The notes under the pieces: model-generated
Database searches by the model: none
Seen by the model: only the letters and a program-made list of their open reading frames with translations
Told to the model about the DNA's origin: nothing
Position numbers and translations under genes: made by a program
Part shown: one piece after another, positions 1 to 6,606 of the stretch
Position numbering within the stretch: position 1 is the stretch's first letter
Layout of the letters: the number at the start of each line of letters is the position of its first letter
Assembly (NCBI GenBank): GCA_046154695.1
Contig: JBJXFI010000066.1
Coordinates: 1 to 14,420, forward strand
Reading direction: 5' to 3'
Source: DALYLB01 sp046154695
GTDB taxonomy: Bacteria; Acidobacteriota; Blastocatellia; RBC074
Length of the DNA: 14,420 bases

Positions 1-41
1 GGGCTTCTTATCCCGGTAGGATACTGATGGCAGAACATCAG

Positions 42-143
42 GTTATGTCCCGCAATGGCAGTTTTCACTCTTGAGTGACCTCCTGTCATTCGGCCATAAC
101 AGCTACTCACGCGACTTCGTGTCGCACACTAACGAGCAGTTAG
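42..143. other. Structured non-coding segment with nested inverted repeats
   Basis: Bases 42-100 form a nested imperfect palindrome. Positions 42-47 pair with 95-100, 50-52 with 91-93, and 54-61 with 83-90 (one G-T pair). A small hairpin, 66-70 with 73-77, lies inside. Two more 5-bp hairpins follow: 111-115 with 121-125 (loop TTCGT) and 129-133 with 139-143 (loop GAGCA). No reading frame of useful length covers the segment. It could be a structured RNA, the non-coding end of an insertion sequence cut by the window edge, or a regulatory region. The pairing is read directly from the bases; any function is unknown. Confidence 0.4.
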
Positions 144-177
144 AGGGGGTGAAGGGGGATTTGGTTTGAAAATATTG

Positions 178-215
178 GGGAATTTTTCGTAAAAATGGAT
201 GTGCGCGAAATTCCC
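178..215 (-). terminator. Possible terminator after the cyclase gene
   Basis: An 8-bp perfect inverted repeat (178-185 GGGAATTT, 208-215 AAATTCCC) lies 20 bases past the stop codon of the minus-strand cyclase gene. Read on the minus strand it is followed by a moderately T-rich stretch containing TTTT. The 22-base loop is long and the stem is only half GC, so this is a weak candidate. Confidence 0.3.
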
Positions 216-234
216 GCCCGGCCCGCAAAAGGGG

Positions 235-1830
235 TCAATGCTGCCAGACGACCTCGGCGATCCGGAGGTTGACGTTCTTGCCCTTCAATTTTTCGGTGCC
301 GAGCGAGCGCAGGGTGAAGCTCTCGTCGAGGGCCTGCATGGTGTTCTCGCTGATGACGATCTGCCCGGCTTGGGCGAGGCTTTCGAGGCGCGCGGCGGTG
401 TTGACGGTATCGCCGATCGCGGTGTAATCGAGGCGGGTCTCGGAGCCGATGTAGCCGACGATGGCGGGGCCGGTGTTGATTCCGATGCCGATCGAGATCT
501 CGGGCAGCGATTCGGCGCGGAGCCGTTCATTGAAGAGCTGCATGGACCGCTGCATCTCGACGGCCGCCCGAACGGCCTGCACGGGGTCGAGCTCGGTGAT
601 ATAGGGGGCGCCGAAGAGCGCCATCAGCCCGTCTCCGATATATTTGTCGAGCGTCCCGCCGTGGCGGAAGATGATCTCGCTGATGCTGGAGAAATAGCGA
701 TTGAGCAGGTTGACGACGATCTCCGGCGTGGCGCTTTCCGAGAGCGTCGTGAAGTTGCGGATGTCGGCGAAGAGGACCGTGATCTTCTGGCGCTCGCCGC
801 CGAGCCGAATGGCATCGGGCGAGCGCAGAATCTGATCGACGACCTGCCGCGGAAGAAAGCGCTCGAAGTTGGAGCGGGCCTGGGCCTGCCGCTGCAGGCG
901 CTCGTAGTTGTTGACGGTGTTGATGGCGATCCCTGTCTGGACGGCGATCGCGTTCAACAGATCCAGATCGTCCGGGGAGAAGTTGTCGAACGCCTCGTGC
1001 CGATCGACATAGATGATTCCCAGCAGTCCGCGCGGCCCGATGATCGGCGCCGCCATCACCGAATAGACCTGCGTCGCGAGCACGCTGTCGGACGAAAAGG
1101 TCGGATCGTTCCGGTTCGACTCTTCGAGCAGGACCGAGACCCGCTCGCTGGCGACCTTGGCGAAGATGGTCTGGCTGATCGGCAGCGGATCGCCGACCTC
1201 GCCCTCCTGCCGCATCCGCGCCGCCACCTGCTGAAACTCGCCGCCCTCATTCTTGCGGAAGATGAAGCACCGCGACGCCGGGGTCACCGAGAAGAGGATG
1301 CCGAACGCCTGATCGTAGATCTCTTCCAGCGAAAAGATCGAGCTCAGCTTGTGGCTCAGGTCGTAGAAAAGCCGCAGGATCCGCTCTTTCTTCTCCAATT
1401 CCTGGCGGAAGACCGTGACCGGGACCTCCTGCGAGGCCATCCCGCCGCTGAGCGCCGAGGTCACAAGCAGGTCGCCCGGCGTCTTTTGCAGGATCTCGCG
1501 AAAAGAGTCGGAGGAGAATTGCGTCCGCAGCGGGTCCACCTTCTGAAAGGTCAGCACGCACGAGCCCATCTTGATCTGATCGTTGTCCGCGAGCTTGAAA
1601 TCGACGTTGGGCGAGACTCGATGCCCGTTGACGAAGCTTCCGTTGCCGCTCTCCAGGTCGCGAAAGGTCACTCCTTCCTTCGATTTCCTGACGATCGCGT
1701 GATAGCGCGAAACGCGAGGGTCGTCCAGCACCATGTCATTCTTCAATTCCCGGCCGATCGTGATCTCCGGCCGGTCGAGATCAAAGGTGTATGTTCTCTC
1801 TGTCGCTGTTTGAACGTAAAAGCTCGGCAT
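235..1830 (-). CDS. FHA-GAF adenylate cyclase (class III)
   Basis: This 531-residue protein should convert ATP to cAMP. Residues about 15-95 form an FHA phosphothreonine-binding domain, with G26-R27, S41-R-x-H44 and N68-G69 in place. Residues about 150-305 look like a GAF sensor domain. Residues about 347-531 are a class III nucleotidyl cyclase. The metal-binding aspartates are D356 (FADIRNF) and D400 (YIGDG). K396 and D468 match the adenine-selecting pair, and N477 and R481 match the transition-state residues, so ATP rather than GTP is the expected substrate. There is no membrane segment, so the enzyme is probably cytosolic. The start is ATG with no clear Shine-Dalgarno sequence; it places the FHA fold a few residues in. 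The gene lies 45 bases after a probable cAMP phosphodiesterase gene and is probably co-transcribed with it. FHA suggests control by Ser/Thr phosphorylation, and GAF by a small ligand. Domain identity is firm; inputs are inferred. Confidence 0.93.
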   Translation of the reverse strand: MPSFYVQTATERTYTFDLDRPEITIGRELKNDMVLDDPRVSRYHAIVRKSKEGVTFRDLESGNGSFVNGHRVSPNVDFKLADNDQIKMGSCVLTFQKVDPLRTQFSSDSFREILQKTPGDLLVTSALSGGMASQEVPVTVFRQELEKKERILRLFYDLSHKLSSIFSLEEIYDQAFGILFSVTPASRCFIFRKNEGGEFQQVAARMRQEGEVGDPLPISQTIFAKVASERVSVLLEESNRNDPTFSSDSVLATQVYSVMAAPIIGPRGLLGIIYVDRHEAFDNFSPDDLDLLNAIAVQTGIAINTVNNYERLQRQAQARSNFERFLPRQVVDQILRSPDAIRLGGERQKITVLFADIRNFTTLSESATPEIVVNLLNRYFSSISEIIFRHGGTLDKYIGDGLMALFGAPYITELDPVQAVRAAVEMQRSMQLFNERLRAESLPEISIGIGINTGPAIVGYIGSETRLDYTAIGDTVNTAARLESLAQAGQIVISENTMQALDESFTLRSLGTEKLKGKNVNLRIAEVVWQH

Positions 1831-1875
1831 ATGCGGTCCGTCTCTGTGAGGAGGGTGGTTTGAGCGCCAATGTTC

Positions 1876-2634
1876 TTAAAACAGATATTCCCGGCCGACC
1901 TCGGCGACGCGGATTCGGGGATTTCGCAGGGCCTCCAATTCGGCAATCACCAGCTCCCGATAGGCCGGTTTCAGATGAATGGCATAGATGGGGATGTTCC
2001 GCCCGATCTTGGGCAGTTCTTCCACCAGGGTCTCCGGGGAGTGGTGGCAGGATTCGCGCGCCAGCCAGGTAAGCCGATTCGGGAACGAAAGATCGATAAA
2101 GACCGCCCGAAGCTTGTCACATTCCCGGGCCAATTGCCAGATGGCATCGGTTGCGCCCGTGTCGGAAGTGAAGAGCAGGGCGTCCCGGCCGTCTTCCACA
2201 AGCAGGCCATGCGTCAGAATCGTATGCGTGACGGTCACGGGAGTGATCTTCAATCCCTCCGCCGTGAAGCTCTCGCCGGATCGCATCGGATGATGGACGA
2301 GCAGTTCCGTCCGATCATTCTTCATCCTGTCGAGCGGGATCCAGACCCGTTCGTTGAAAAGGTGCTTCCTGACCGCCTCGTAATCCGACGGCGTCGCATG
2401 GATTGCGACCGGCTCCCGCAGTTCATCGAAGAGGTCCGTCAGATAGAGCGGCAGCGAAAAGATGTGATCGAGGTGGGAATGCGTGATCACGATCGATCGA
2501 ATTTTCAGTTGCGCCTGATGATCGAGGCCGATCGCGATCGCGCCGGCATCAATCGCCAACGTGTCGTTGATCAGATAGGTGGTCAGCAGCTGCTGCCTTC
2601 CATCGGCGGTGCTGGGAACGATTTTGAATCGCAC
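1876..2634 (-). CDS. MBL-fold hydrolase, probable class II cAMP phosphodiesterase
   Basis: The 252-residue product is a metallo-beta-lactamase-fold hydrolase. The metal site is visible as H52-S-H54-L-D56-H57, then H137 (VTHT), D158 (SDTG) and H220 (AIHLKP). The stretch around residues 50-61 agrees with the first part of the class II cyclic-nucleotide phosphodiesterase signature (HxHLDHIxS) and departs from it afterwards. Overall order and length resemble bacterial proteins of the PdsA/PDE1 type, which hydrolyse 3',5'-cAMP to AMP. The start is GTG: its minus-strand upstream has AGAGG about 6 bases away, and the protein begins with the usual first beta strand. It sits 49 bases after the TPR gene and 45 bases before the cyclase gene, which strongly supports cAMP as substrate. 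Another MBL hydrolase activity cannot be excluded from sequence alone. No signal peptide is seen, so it should be cytosolic. Confidence 0.82.
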   Translation of the reverse strand: MRFKIVPSTADGRQQLLTTYLINDTLAIDAGAIAIGLDHQAQLKIRSIVITHSHLDHIFSLPLYLTDLFDELREPVAIHATPSDYEAVRKHLFNERVWIPLDRMKNDRTELLVHHPMRSGESFTAEGLKITPVTVTHTILTHGLLVEDGRDALLFTSDTGATDAIWQLARECDKLRAVFIDLSFPNRLTWLARESCHHSPETLVEELPKIGRNIPIYAIHLKPAYRELVIAELEALRNPRIRVAEVGREYLF

Positions 2635-2683
2635 GCTCGCCTCTCGAATCCGGGAAATCCCTGGCGCGGAGCCGGTCCGGGAC

Positions 2684-3358
2684 TCATTTTATTTCCGCGC
2701 GAAATTTCTGAATCGATGGATTGTCCGGGTTGACCTCTTCGAGCCGGGCCAGGATCTGGCCGGCCGCGGCCTTCTCTCCCTTGTCGATCAGGGCACGGGC
2801 CAGATTCTGCAGCGTCTTCTCGTGGCGCGGGTCGGCCTTCAACGCGGAGCGATAATGCAGGATGGCCTGGTCGAGATCCCGGGGCTCTCTCAGATAAAAC
2901 GTCGATCCCAGATCCATTCGGATCAGGGGATCGTTCGGCCTGACCTCGAGCGCGAGGCGATACCACTTTTCCGCCTCGGAATATCGCTTCAGATCGAAAT
3001 TTGTGTTGCCGAGAGCAACGAGCAGATCGAAATCATTCGGTTTCGCCTGCCGGGCTCGCTCATAGAATTCGATCGCGCCCTCGTTTCGGCCGATCTGCTT
3101 GAAGAGGCTCGCGGCCTTCATCTGCAGCTCGAAATCGTTCGGCGCGCTGCGGGCCTGCTGAATGGCGTCCATGGCGGGGCCCGTTACTTCGCCGCCGCCC
3201 GACGGCGGATGGTCGGGCGGCAGCTCGGAATCGGCCGCCGCTGCCATCTCGCCCGGCCCAGGCGCCCCCTGGCGGTTGAGATAATCGGCGCCGAGATAGC
3301 CCAATGACAATCCCGCAAGCAGTCCGATGAGTCCAAAGAGAATGTTCTGTTTCTTCAT
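2684..3358 (-). CDS. Membrane-anchored TPR protein
   Basis: This 224-residue protein begins with a basic MKKQ followed by one hydrophobic segment (about residues 6-24). A Gly/Pro-rich linker (about 30-60) leads to roughly four tetratricopeptide repeats (about 63-215). Repeat signatures include ALGNTNFDLKRYSEAEKWY and the LARALIDKGEKAAAG stretch. The layout matches small periplasmic TPR scaffolds of the CcmH/NrfG kind that help assemble c-type cytochromes, but TPRs are generic binding modules. The start ATG has AAGGA 4 bases upstream on the minus strand. The gene lies 105 bases after a multiheme cytochrome gene and 49 bases before the phosphodiesterase gene. A role in cytochrome maturation is inferred from that neighbour and is not proven. 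It could equally be a partner of the signalling proteins. Confidence 0.85.
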   Translation of the reverse strand: MKKQNILFGLIGLLAGLSLGYLGADYLNRQGAPGPGEMAAAADSELPPDHPPSGGGEVTGPAMDAIQQARSAPNDFELQMKAASLFKQIGRNEGAIEFYERARQAKPNDFDLLVALGNTNFDLKRYSEAEKWYRLALEVRPNDPLIRMDLGSTFYLREPRDLDQAILHYRSALKADPRHEKTLQNLARALIDKGEKAAAGQILARLEEVNPDNPSIQKFRAEIK

Positions 3359-3437
3359 GGTTCCTTGATTTCTCGCAACGGCCCGGCCCCGGAAAGAAAT
3401 CTCACGCGATGACGCGAAACTGAAGGGAATCGGGCTA

Positions 3438-3458
3438 AGGGGATGCCGGCGTTCCCCT
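3438..3458 (-). other. Small hairpin just after the cytochrome gene
   Basis: A 6-bp inverted repeat (3438-3443 AGGGGA, 3453-3458 TCCCCT) with a 9-base loop lies 5 bases beyond the cytochrome stop codon. No T-tract follows on the minus strand. It is more likely an RNA processing or stability element, or a weak attenuator before the TPR gene, than a full terminator. Confidence 0.3.
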
Positions 3459-3463
3459 CGCAG

Positions 3464-3940
3464 CTATTTCACCTCGTGACAGGCGGCGCATTTTGTGGGG
3501 CCCTCGCCCTGTTTCAATACGGCTCCGCCATCCTTCGGTTTCCTCGTGATCTCGCCCCTGTGGCAGTCGATGCAGTTGAAGTGATAGGCCTCCTTGCTCC
3601 AGAGTTCCGTCCCGTCAGCCCCTTTCGGCGTCTTTGGATCGCCCTCTTTTCTCATATGACAGTCGGCGCAGAAGGGGATCTTCTCCGATTTTCCGGCCTT
3701 GAAACTCTCCAGCGTCAGCCCCTTGTTCGTATGATGGCAAAAGGTGCAGTCCGAAAACGCCAGATGCTGCTGATGGGTGAATCTCACCTCTCCCCATTTC
3801 TCGTCCACGGAGGGAATGATCAGGTCGTCGCCCGGGAGCTTCTGCTCTTGGGAGGCCGCATGCCCCGGGAAGGCGCGTCCGGCGCCGCCGCTCAGACAGA
3901 AGATGGCAAACAGGGCGATTATCGCCATTTTCAATTTCAT
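3464..3940 (-). CDS. Exported tetraheme cytochrome c (c3/c7 family)
   Basis: The product is a 158-residue periplasmic electron-transfer protein. A signal peptide spans about residues 1-28 (basic MKLK, hydrophobic core, then GHA). Four CxxCH haem sites are visible: C65-H69, C91-H95, C123-H127 and C151-H155. Four further histidines (H56, H59, H70, H120) outside the leader could supply the sixth ligands, which fits bis-histidine class III cytochromes. The ATG at 3940 was chosen because AGGAG lies 10 bases upstream and the signal peptide starts there. The reading frame stays open to 4108, but that extension has no leader-like features. The gene is first of a four-gene minus-strand row ending in the cAMP enzymes, and a promoter candidate lies at 3989-4017. 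The electron partners are not visible in this window. Confidence 0.92.
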   Translation of the reverse strand: MKLKMAIIALFAIFCLSGGAGRAFPGHAASQEQKLPGDDLIIPSVDEKWGEVRFTHQQHLAFSDCTFCHHTNKGLTLESFKAGKSEKIPFCADCHMRKEGDPKTPKGADGTELWSKEAYHFNCIDCHRGEITRKPKDGGAVLKQGEGPTKCAACHEVK

Positions 3941-3988
3941 TCGGAAAGATCTCCTGATTCTACAAATGATGATGAATGAGGGTCCGTT

Positions 3989-4017
3989 AGAGTAAATCGC
4001 GCGGGGAGCCGCGTCAA
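3989..4017 (-). promoter_or_regulatory. Sigma-70-like promoter for the cytochrome/cAMP gene row
   Basis: On the minus strand, TTGACG (4017-4012) and TACTCT (3994-3989) are separated by exactly 17 bases. The start codon lies 48 bases past the -10. The spacer holds an inverted repeat CGCGG-GGAG-CCGCG (4000-4013) that could be a regulator site. The -35 matches the consensus at 5 of 6 positions and the -10 at 3 of 6. Confidence 0.45.
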
Positions 4018-4252
4018 TCGGCGCGGGGGGGAAAACCCGGATCCCGTCTTGCGCTCGCCGTAGATGCCGTAATATCATCCCGCCGTCGTATTTGTACACG
4101 AATTCCATGTCCCGGAATTGAAATAGAGATCGAAATAATGGATCCGCGATGGCGGCCCCGCGGTGTTCGGGCCCTTCGCGACTTTCGAAAGGCCGTCCAC
4201 GGACGGCCGGATAGGTCTCGACCTTACACTATGATCAAGAGAATAGCGCGTC

Positions 4253-4353
4253 GCAGGCGCGCGGCAATTCGGCTGGGTAAGCGAAAGAGCTGACAGGGAC
4301 TCTCCTCCCTTCCTCCCTCCGTCGCCTGCCTGCCGGCGGAACCGCCAAGGAGG
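4253..4353 (+). promoter_or_regulatory. Structured leader with anti-Shine-Dalgarno tract
   Basis: A 7-bp inverted repeat (4253-4259 GCAGGCG, 4323-4329 CGCCTGC) encloses a 21-base run of pyrimidines at 4300-4320 that contains CCTCC three times. A GGCGG-AA-CCGCC hairpin (4335-4346) directly abuts the Shine-Dalgarno AAGGAGG (4347-4353). The CCTCC copies could pair with the ribosome site, so alternative folds controlling translation are possible. This is read from complementarity only, and no known riboswitch class was recognised. Confidence 0.35.
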
Positions 4354-4358
4354 TAGCG

Positions 4359-4631
4359 ATGAGCAAGCGAATGACAGACCGCGAAAAACTCCTCTTCAAA
4401 CTCAACCGACTGAACGACAATGAAATCACGGATCTGCTGACCTATCTCTCCGGTCTGGAGCGGGGCAAGCGCGAGCATGGCAAGGCCGATTCGGTCGAGG
4501 ATGAGCTGGTGACGATGCTGAGCGCTTCATACGAGAGCCGGCGTGCGCGCCAGGTCTTCGAATGGGAATCGGTGCGCAGGAAGGCCGAAGGGGCCGGACA
4601 GGCGCAGGCGTCGCGACACGCGCGACGCTGA
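4359..4631 (+). CDS. 90-residue protein of unknown family
   Basis: I do not recognise this small protein. It is highly charged and looks largely helical: residues 1-32 are MSKRMTDREK followed by LLFKLNRLNDNEITDLLTYL, and the C-terminus is rich in Arg, Glu and Ala. It has no signal peptide, membrane segment, or Cys/His metal motif. Translation is well supported by a near-consensus AAGGAGG 5 bases before the ATG, the strongest ribosome site in the window. It is followed after 22 bases by the HEAT-repeat gene on the same strand, so the two are probably co-transcribed. Its leader carries a pyrimidine tract able to pair with the ribosome site. A small regulator or adaptor is conceivable, but no function can be assigned. 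Confidence 0.72.
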   Translation: MSKRMTDREKLLFKLNRLNDNEITDLLTYLSGLERGKREHGKADSVEDELVTMLSASYESRRARQVFEWESVRRKAEGAGQAQASRHARR

Positions 4632-4653
4632 CGGAAAACGGGCGTGGAGAACG

Positions 4654-5523
4654 ATGAGAGAACGCATTTGCAATCGCCGTCGACGATCATGGGGCCGATC
4701 CATCGGGACGGTTCTTCTCTTTTCAGGATTGCTCCTCGGGCCGCCGGCCCGGGCCGGGAAGGGAGCCCCCGCGGACGATCCGCCGGTGAAGGAGCTGTTG
4801 TCCCGGCTCGCCTCCGGGGAGGAGGAGCAGCGCCTCGACGCGGCGGCGCGCCTCGCGAACTTCTTCGAGTCGGTGGCGGGACGGCCGGTCGATCCCGATC
4901 TCGTGCCGGGGCTATCCCGCTCGCTGCAGAGCGATCCTTCTCCCGTCGTCCGCGCGCTCGCGGCCCGCGCGCTCGGAATCAGCGGTGATTCGCGCGTCAT
5001 CTCCCTCCTGACCGCCGCGCTCGCGAAAGAACGCGAGATCGCCGTCAGGAAGTCCGTTCTTTACGCTCTCGCGCGATATCCATACAATCCCGGCGCGCCC
5101 GCCTCGATCTCCGCTCTTCCGATCCTGCCCTTTCTGCAGGATAAGAAGGCCGAGGTTCGCTCCTCCGCCGCCTTTGCGCTCGCGGAGATCCTCGATCCCG
5201 CGGCGGCCCCTCATCTGCTCTCCTTTCTGCAAAAACGGCGCAAGGAAGAGGACGCATTCGGGCGGCAACATGCGGCCCGCGCGGTCGGGTTGCTGGCCCA
5301 CAAAGAGGCTCTCGATGCTCTCGTCGCGGCGCTCAACAAGGACAAATCCCATGCGGTCCGCCGAGAGGCCGCCGCCGCTATCGGACTTCTCGCCTCCGAA
5401 AATGACGCTCCCTCCATCGAGGCATTGCGCGATTCTATCAATTCCGAGGATCCCTATCTCTCCCTGGCCGCCGAGAAGGCCCTCGCGCAAATCCGCCTTC
5501 GCAGCCGCCCTTCGACCGGATGA
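4654..5523 (+). CDS. Exported HEAT-repeat protein
   Basis: This 289-residue protein has a very basic N-terminus, a hydrophobic core at about residues 17-28 and a likely cleavage site after ARA (about 34). The rest (about 44-285) is a run of HEAT / PBS-lyase-like helical repeats. Repeat signatures include VVRALAARALG, EVRSSAAFALAEI, FGRQHAARAVGLLA and AVRREAAAAIGLLA. Such solenoids bind other proteins and have no catalytic residues of their own. The ATG at 4654 is preferred because it begins the signal peptide and has GGAGA 4 bases upstream. The frame is open to 4543, but that part overlaps the preceding gene and adds only an Arg-rich tail. It lies 22 bases after the 90-residue protein gene. 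The partner is unknown; location in the periplasm or cell envelope is inferred from the leader. Confidence 0.88.
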   Translation: MRERICNRRRRSWGRSIGTVLLFSGLLLGPPARAGKGAPADDPPVKELLSRLASGEEEQRLDAAARLANFFESVAGRPVDPDLVPGLSRSLQSDPSPVVRALAARALGISGDSRVISLLTAALAKEREIAVRKSVLYALARYPYNPGAPASISALPILPFLQDKKAEVRSSAAFALAEILDPAAAPHLLSFLQKRRKEEDAFGRQHAARAVGLLAHKEALDALVAALNKDKSHAVRREAAAAIGLLASENDAPSIEALRDSINSEDPYLSLAAEKALAQIRLRSRPSTG

Positions 5524-5525
5524 GA

Positions 5526-5574
5526 GTTGTCTATCCAAAAAAATGATCCAAAATTTTGAATTTTTCTGGACAAC
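5526..5574. repeat. AT-rich inverted repeat after the HEAT gene
   Basis: GTTGTC (5526-5531) and GACAAC (5569-5574) bracket a core with a run of seven A (5537-5543), AAAATTTT and a run of five T. This is a sharp drop in GC in an otherwise GC-rich window. It may help end transcription of the HEAT gene or act as an upstream element for the phosphatase promoter; the sequence does not decide between these. Confidence 0.3.
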
Positions 5575-5643
5575 CGATTCGGGTCCGCATATCATCCGAG
5601 ACGTCGCTTACGGACGAACCTGATCCATTCCGGATCGGGAATC

Positions 5644-5668
5644 TCGATTACTCGAATTCGATTATTCG
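5644..5668. repeat. Two 11-bp direct repeats upstream of the first phosphatase
   Basis: TCGATTACTCG (5644-5654) and TCGATTATTCG (5658-5668) differ at one base and begin 14 bases apart. They lie 126 bases before the phosphatase start. A repressor or activator binding site is possible. I could not place a convincing -35/-10 pair beside them. Confidence 0.25.
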
Positions 5669-5793
5669 TTGGATAAAATCGGGCCTCGATCGACTTTTCA
5701 ACAAGGTTGGGACTAGACCGGGAATCGATCGAGAGATAAACGCCGACGGGCCTTGAACCGGATCGGCGGACCAGACTCAACGGGACTTGCAAG

Positions 5794-6483
5794 ATGATAC
5801 GTGTCGTTTCGCTCGCCAGGCGGATGCCGAAGCTGGGGCGCAGAACAAGGTTCTTCGGGATGGCCCTGATCCTTTGTTCGGCGGCCCTCGCGGTGACTGT
5901 TGGGGCCTTCGCGGGCCCGGACGGCCATTCTGCCGAACCGCAGGCCGACAAGCGGCAGGCGAGCGCCGACGCGCTGAGCCGGGCGATGCGGGAAGTGGAG
6001 GACGAGGTCGAGAATTTCGGAAAGGTTACCGACTTCTACTTTCGCGGCGCGCAGCCCGAGCCCGAGCAGTACAGTCAGCTCGCGGCCCTTGGCGTCAGGA
6101 CCGTCATCGATCTTCGCGACGACCCGAAAGAGTTTGCAAAAGAGAAAGCAGAGCTTGCTGGGATGAAATATTTGAATCTGCCGATGAGCGACAAACGCTA
6201 TCCATCGGCGGATGCGGCGGACCGGTTTCTCCAGGTGGTCAATCGGCGGGAGAACTGGCCCGTCTTCGTTCATTGCGCGGGAGGCCGTCACCGCACAGGA
6301 GCCATGACGGCGGTCTTTCGAATGACCACTCAGGGATGGGATGTGAATCAGGCCTACTCTGAGATGAAAGAGTACGATTTCTATACTCGCTGGGGCCATA
6401 AGGCCATCAAGCAGTATGTCTTCGATTATTACAAGGACCTGACAAGAAGGCACATCGCGATCCCCGCCGCGGCCGACAACTGA
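5794..6483 (+). CDS. Exported PTP/DSP-type phosphatase, copy 1
   Basis: This 229-residue protein has a hydrophobic N-terminal export segment (about residues 20-40) and a cysteine phosphatase domain (about 72-215). The active-site loop is H160-C161-AGGRH-R167-TG, the CX5R signature of dual-specificity and tyrosine phosphatases, with C161 as nucleophile. D133 in LPMSD is a candidate general acid. VRTVIDLRDDP (101-111) is typical of the DSP-PTPase family. The substrate is unknown; exported relatives act on phosphoprotein, phosphoinositide or other phosphomonoesters. Start choice is uncertain: none of the ATG codons at 5794, 5824 or 5860 has a strong ribosome site, and the first keeps the basic N-region. 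A close paralogue follows at 6723-7343. The two align without gaps over about 138 residues, with 76 identities by hand count. Export rather than cytosolic location is inferred from the leader. Confidence 0.88.
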   Translation: MIRVVSLARRMPKLGRRTRFFGMALILCSAALAVTVGAFAGPDGHSAEPQADKRQASADALSRAMREVEDEVENFGKVTDFYFRGAQPEPEQYSQLAALGVRTVIDLRDDPKEFAKEKAELAGMKYLNLPMSDKRYPSADAADRFLQVVNRRENWPVFVHCAGGRHRTGAMTAVFRMTTQGWDVNQAYSEMKEYDFYTRWGHKAIKQYVFDYYKDLTRRHIAIPAAADN

Positions 6484-6560
6484 TTCGAAGTGTAAAATGA
6501 GGGACGCGGCCCCGCCGCCGCGCCCCAAGATCCCGCTCCACGCTCCCCCGGAAGTCAACC

Positions 6561-6606
6561 ATGAACCGGCGATGGAACCCCTTCTCACCACCGGGGTTCG
6601 GTTCAT
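6561..6606 (+). terminator. Hairpin between the two phosphatase genes
   Basis: Outer arms ATGAACC (6561-6567) and GGTTCAT (6600-6606) and inner arms GAACCCC (6575-6581) and GGGGTTC (6593-6599) form a two-part stem with a 7-base bulge and an 11-base loop. It is followed by CGGTTTT. It could be a weak terminator for copy 1 or an attenuator ahead of copy 2. The ATG at 6561 is buried in the stem, which argues against its use as a start. Confidence 0.35.

Larger units (their letters stand above)
3941..4358. other. Divergent intergenic region between cytochrome and 90-aa protein genes
   Basis: These 418 bases carry no credible gene. They hold the cytochrome promoter candidate (3989-4017) and a 10-bp palindrome CTTTCGAAAG (4182-4191) running into an 8-bp inverted repeat (4191-4198 with 4201-4208). 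A possible -10 hexamer TATGAT lies at 4230-4235 with no good -35, followed by the structured leader of the next gene. I looked for tRNA and for several common riboswitch cores and recognised none. Confidence 0.5.

Noticed and set aside
97..142. attC-like arrangement: TAAC and GTTA arms with a central hairpin
   Set aside because: It is shorter than known attC sites, the outer arms lack the full R-box consensus, and no integrase or cassette gene is present.
199..1863. Long open frame (554 codons) on the plus strand
   Set aside because: It lies antisense to the cyclase gene, whose minus-strand product has full FHA, GAF and catalytic motifs. The plus-strand translation shows only Arg/Asp/Leu-rich shadow composition.
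1870..2733. Open frame of 287 codons on the plus strand
   Set aside because: It is antisense to the MBL-fold phosphodiesterase gene, has no ribosome site or recognisable motif, and is a GC-driven shadow.
3941..4108. Upstream extension of the cytochrome reading frame to 4108
   Set aside because: The extra 56 residues are not leader-like and overlap the promoter candidate. The ATG at 3940 has an AGGAG site and opens the signal peptide.
4236..4358. Possible riboswitch in the leader of the 90-residue protein gene
   Set aside because: I compared it by eye with c-di-GMP, c-di-AMP, glycine and guanidine cores and found no conserved core. It is kept only as a structured leader.
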